In this document: in pieces, positions 63,391-64,000 of the stretch
Layout of the letters: each line of letters starts with the position of its first letter
Numbering within the stretch: the stretch's first letter is position 1
Assembly (NCBI RefSeq): GCF_000428865.1
Contig: NZ_AUAT01000001.1
Coordinates: 1-64,000, forward strand
DNA: 64,000 bases
Direction: 5' to 3'
Source: Eremococcus coleocola DSM 15696
Lineage (GTDB): Bacteria; Bacillota; Bacilli; Lactobacillales; Aerococcaceae
Program-made: the position numbers and the translations under genes
The notes under the pieces: generated by a model
What the model was told of the DNA's origin: nothing
What the model saw: the letters and a program-made list of their open reading frames with translations, nothing else
Database searches by the model: none

Positions 63391-64000
63391 TTACTTTTTT
63401 ACATGAATAGTCCATTGATTACCCGTACCAATTTTATATCCTAAAGCGAAGTTACCTTGATTAATTCCCAGGGCTAGACGGATTAAAGAATTAACATAAG
63501 CAATCGGTCTACCAATTGCGACTGCAGCAAAAGATCGTCCAAATAGAACTTGTTCCCGGTAACGCTCTTGACCATGTTCTTTAATGACTATTTCTAAATA
63601 ATCTCCTTGATGGATATTATTTGCTTGTAGTGTTTCTAAGGGGATATTGGTCCACAGAGAACCAAAACGGATATCTAAAATATCAATGGTACCCTGGATA
63701 CCCTCTTCACTCACTACAGGATCAACTAGATCCAAATAAGTTAACTCACTCAAATCTAATTGATTTGGTAAACTTTCAAAAAAAGCATTATCTTGAGCGA
63801 GTAAGGCACCATTATAGACATATACATCTCGACCATGAAAAGTATGTGAGTCTTGGGAATGTGGCAAGCGGTTAACTGCCTCATCAATTTGACGTACTTG
63901 GTCAAGGCCCACATATTTTGCAATATGAGATAAGGTCCCATTGTCTGGGGTCACGACATAATGACCTGATTTAGTTTTAGCCATGATTGATTTACGTTGT
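63391..64000 (-). CDS. SAM hydroxide adenosyltransferase family (DUF62), N-terminus cut off
   Basis: The open frame runs past the window edge. It reads RKSIMAKTKSGHYVVTPDNG at its start, continues to the C-terminal domain and ends IHVKK. The PDNGTLSHI block is the SAM/adenosine site of DUF62 enzymes, which split SAM to adenosine and methionine. About 80 N-terminal residues are missing by family length (about 270-290). An internal ATG at 63984 has no binding site. The gene is linked to the ECF cassette that follows by 14 bases. Confidence 0.85.
   Translation of the reverse strand, partial: QRKSIMAKTKSGHYVVTPDNGTLSHIAKYVGLDQVRQIDEAVNRLPHSQDSHTFHGRDVYVYNGALLAQDNAFFESLPNQLDLSELTYLDLVDPVVSEEGIQGTIDILDIRFGSLWTNIPLETLQANNIHQGDYLEIVIKEHGQERYREQVLFGRSFAAVAIGRPIAYVNSLIRLALGINQGNFALGYKIGTGNQWTIHVKK

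Overview
The window looks like chromosome of a low-GC Gram-positive bacterium of the order Lactobacillales, with Aerococcaceae-type bacteria as my best guess. The guess rests on AT-rich spacers, strong AGGAGG-type ribosome binding sites, LPXTG sorting signals, ECF vitamin transporters, OpuC and a Firmicutes-type rbgA-rnhB-dprA-topA-xerC-hslVU block. Placement to family is inference. No rRNA, tRNA, CRISPR array or prophage was seen. Nearly all genes lie on the minus strand.

Layout. 1-0.2 kb: end of an IS3-family element. 0.2-8.9 kb: an operon read leftwards, rbgA-rnhB-dprA-topA-xerC-hslV-hslU plus an aldose-epimerase gene. 9-23.4 kb: housekeeping genes (ctpA, deoD, yozE, hlyIII, proC, folA, uup, ung, an ABC exporter, glpK, a 44-residue LPXTG protein, lepA, coaBC). 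23.5-26.2 kb: coenzyme A supply (coaX, a PanT-like ECF S component, a P1/DmpA peptidase). 26.4-41.3 kb: MATE pump, YitT, a secreted nuclease, two glycosylation genes, a UDG-like protein, an EndoU lipoprotein with a possible immunity partner, a CobW metal chaperone divergent from a YeiH exporter, a CPA2 antiporter, an exonuclease, TatD and TcdA.

41.3-45.4 kb is an accessory, decaying zone. It holds a hydrolase pseudogene with two nonsense codons, an intact antibiotic-resistance-type ABC-F gene behind a leader that looks like a ribosome-mediated attenuator, a shattered cadD, a broken rhodanese gene, and three copies of a structured element. The three copies share an 18-nt loop on six-base-pair stems whose sequences have nothing in common. 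That element is the most unusual thing in the window.

45.4-52.8 kb: a polar amino-acid ABC transporter, an M20 amidohydrolase, a YheO-type regulator, and a frameshifted ABC exporter beside an XRE-TPR regulator. 53.1-60.2 kb: the ribosome/tRNA-modification block rpsP-khpA-rimM-trmD-rplS, interrupted between trmD and rplS by opuCABCD (osmoprotectant uptake) and a surface-protein remnant. 60.3-64 kb: an ECF transporter (T, fused A-A, S) beside a SAM hydroxide adenosyltransferase gene cut by the window edge.

Start sites were reassigned wherever the ribosome binding site clearly favoured an internal ATG. Function assignments rest on recognised motifs read by eye; no database search was run.
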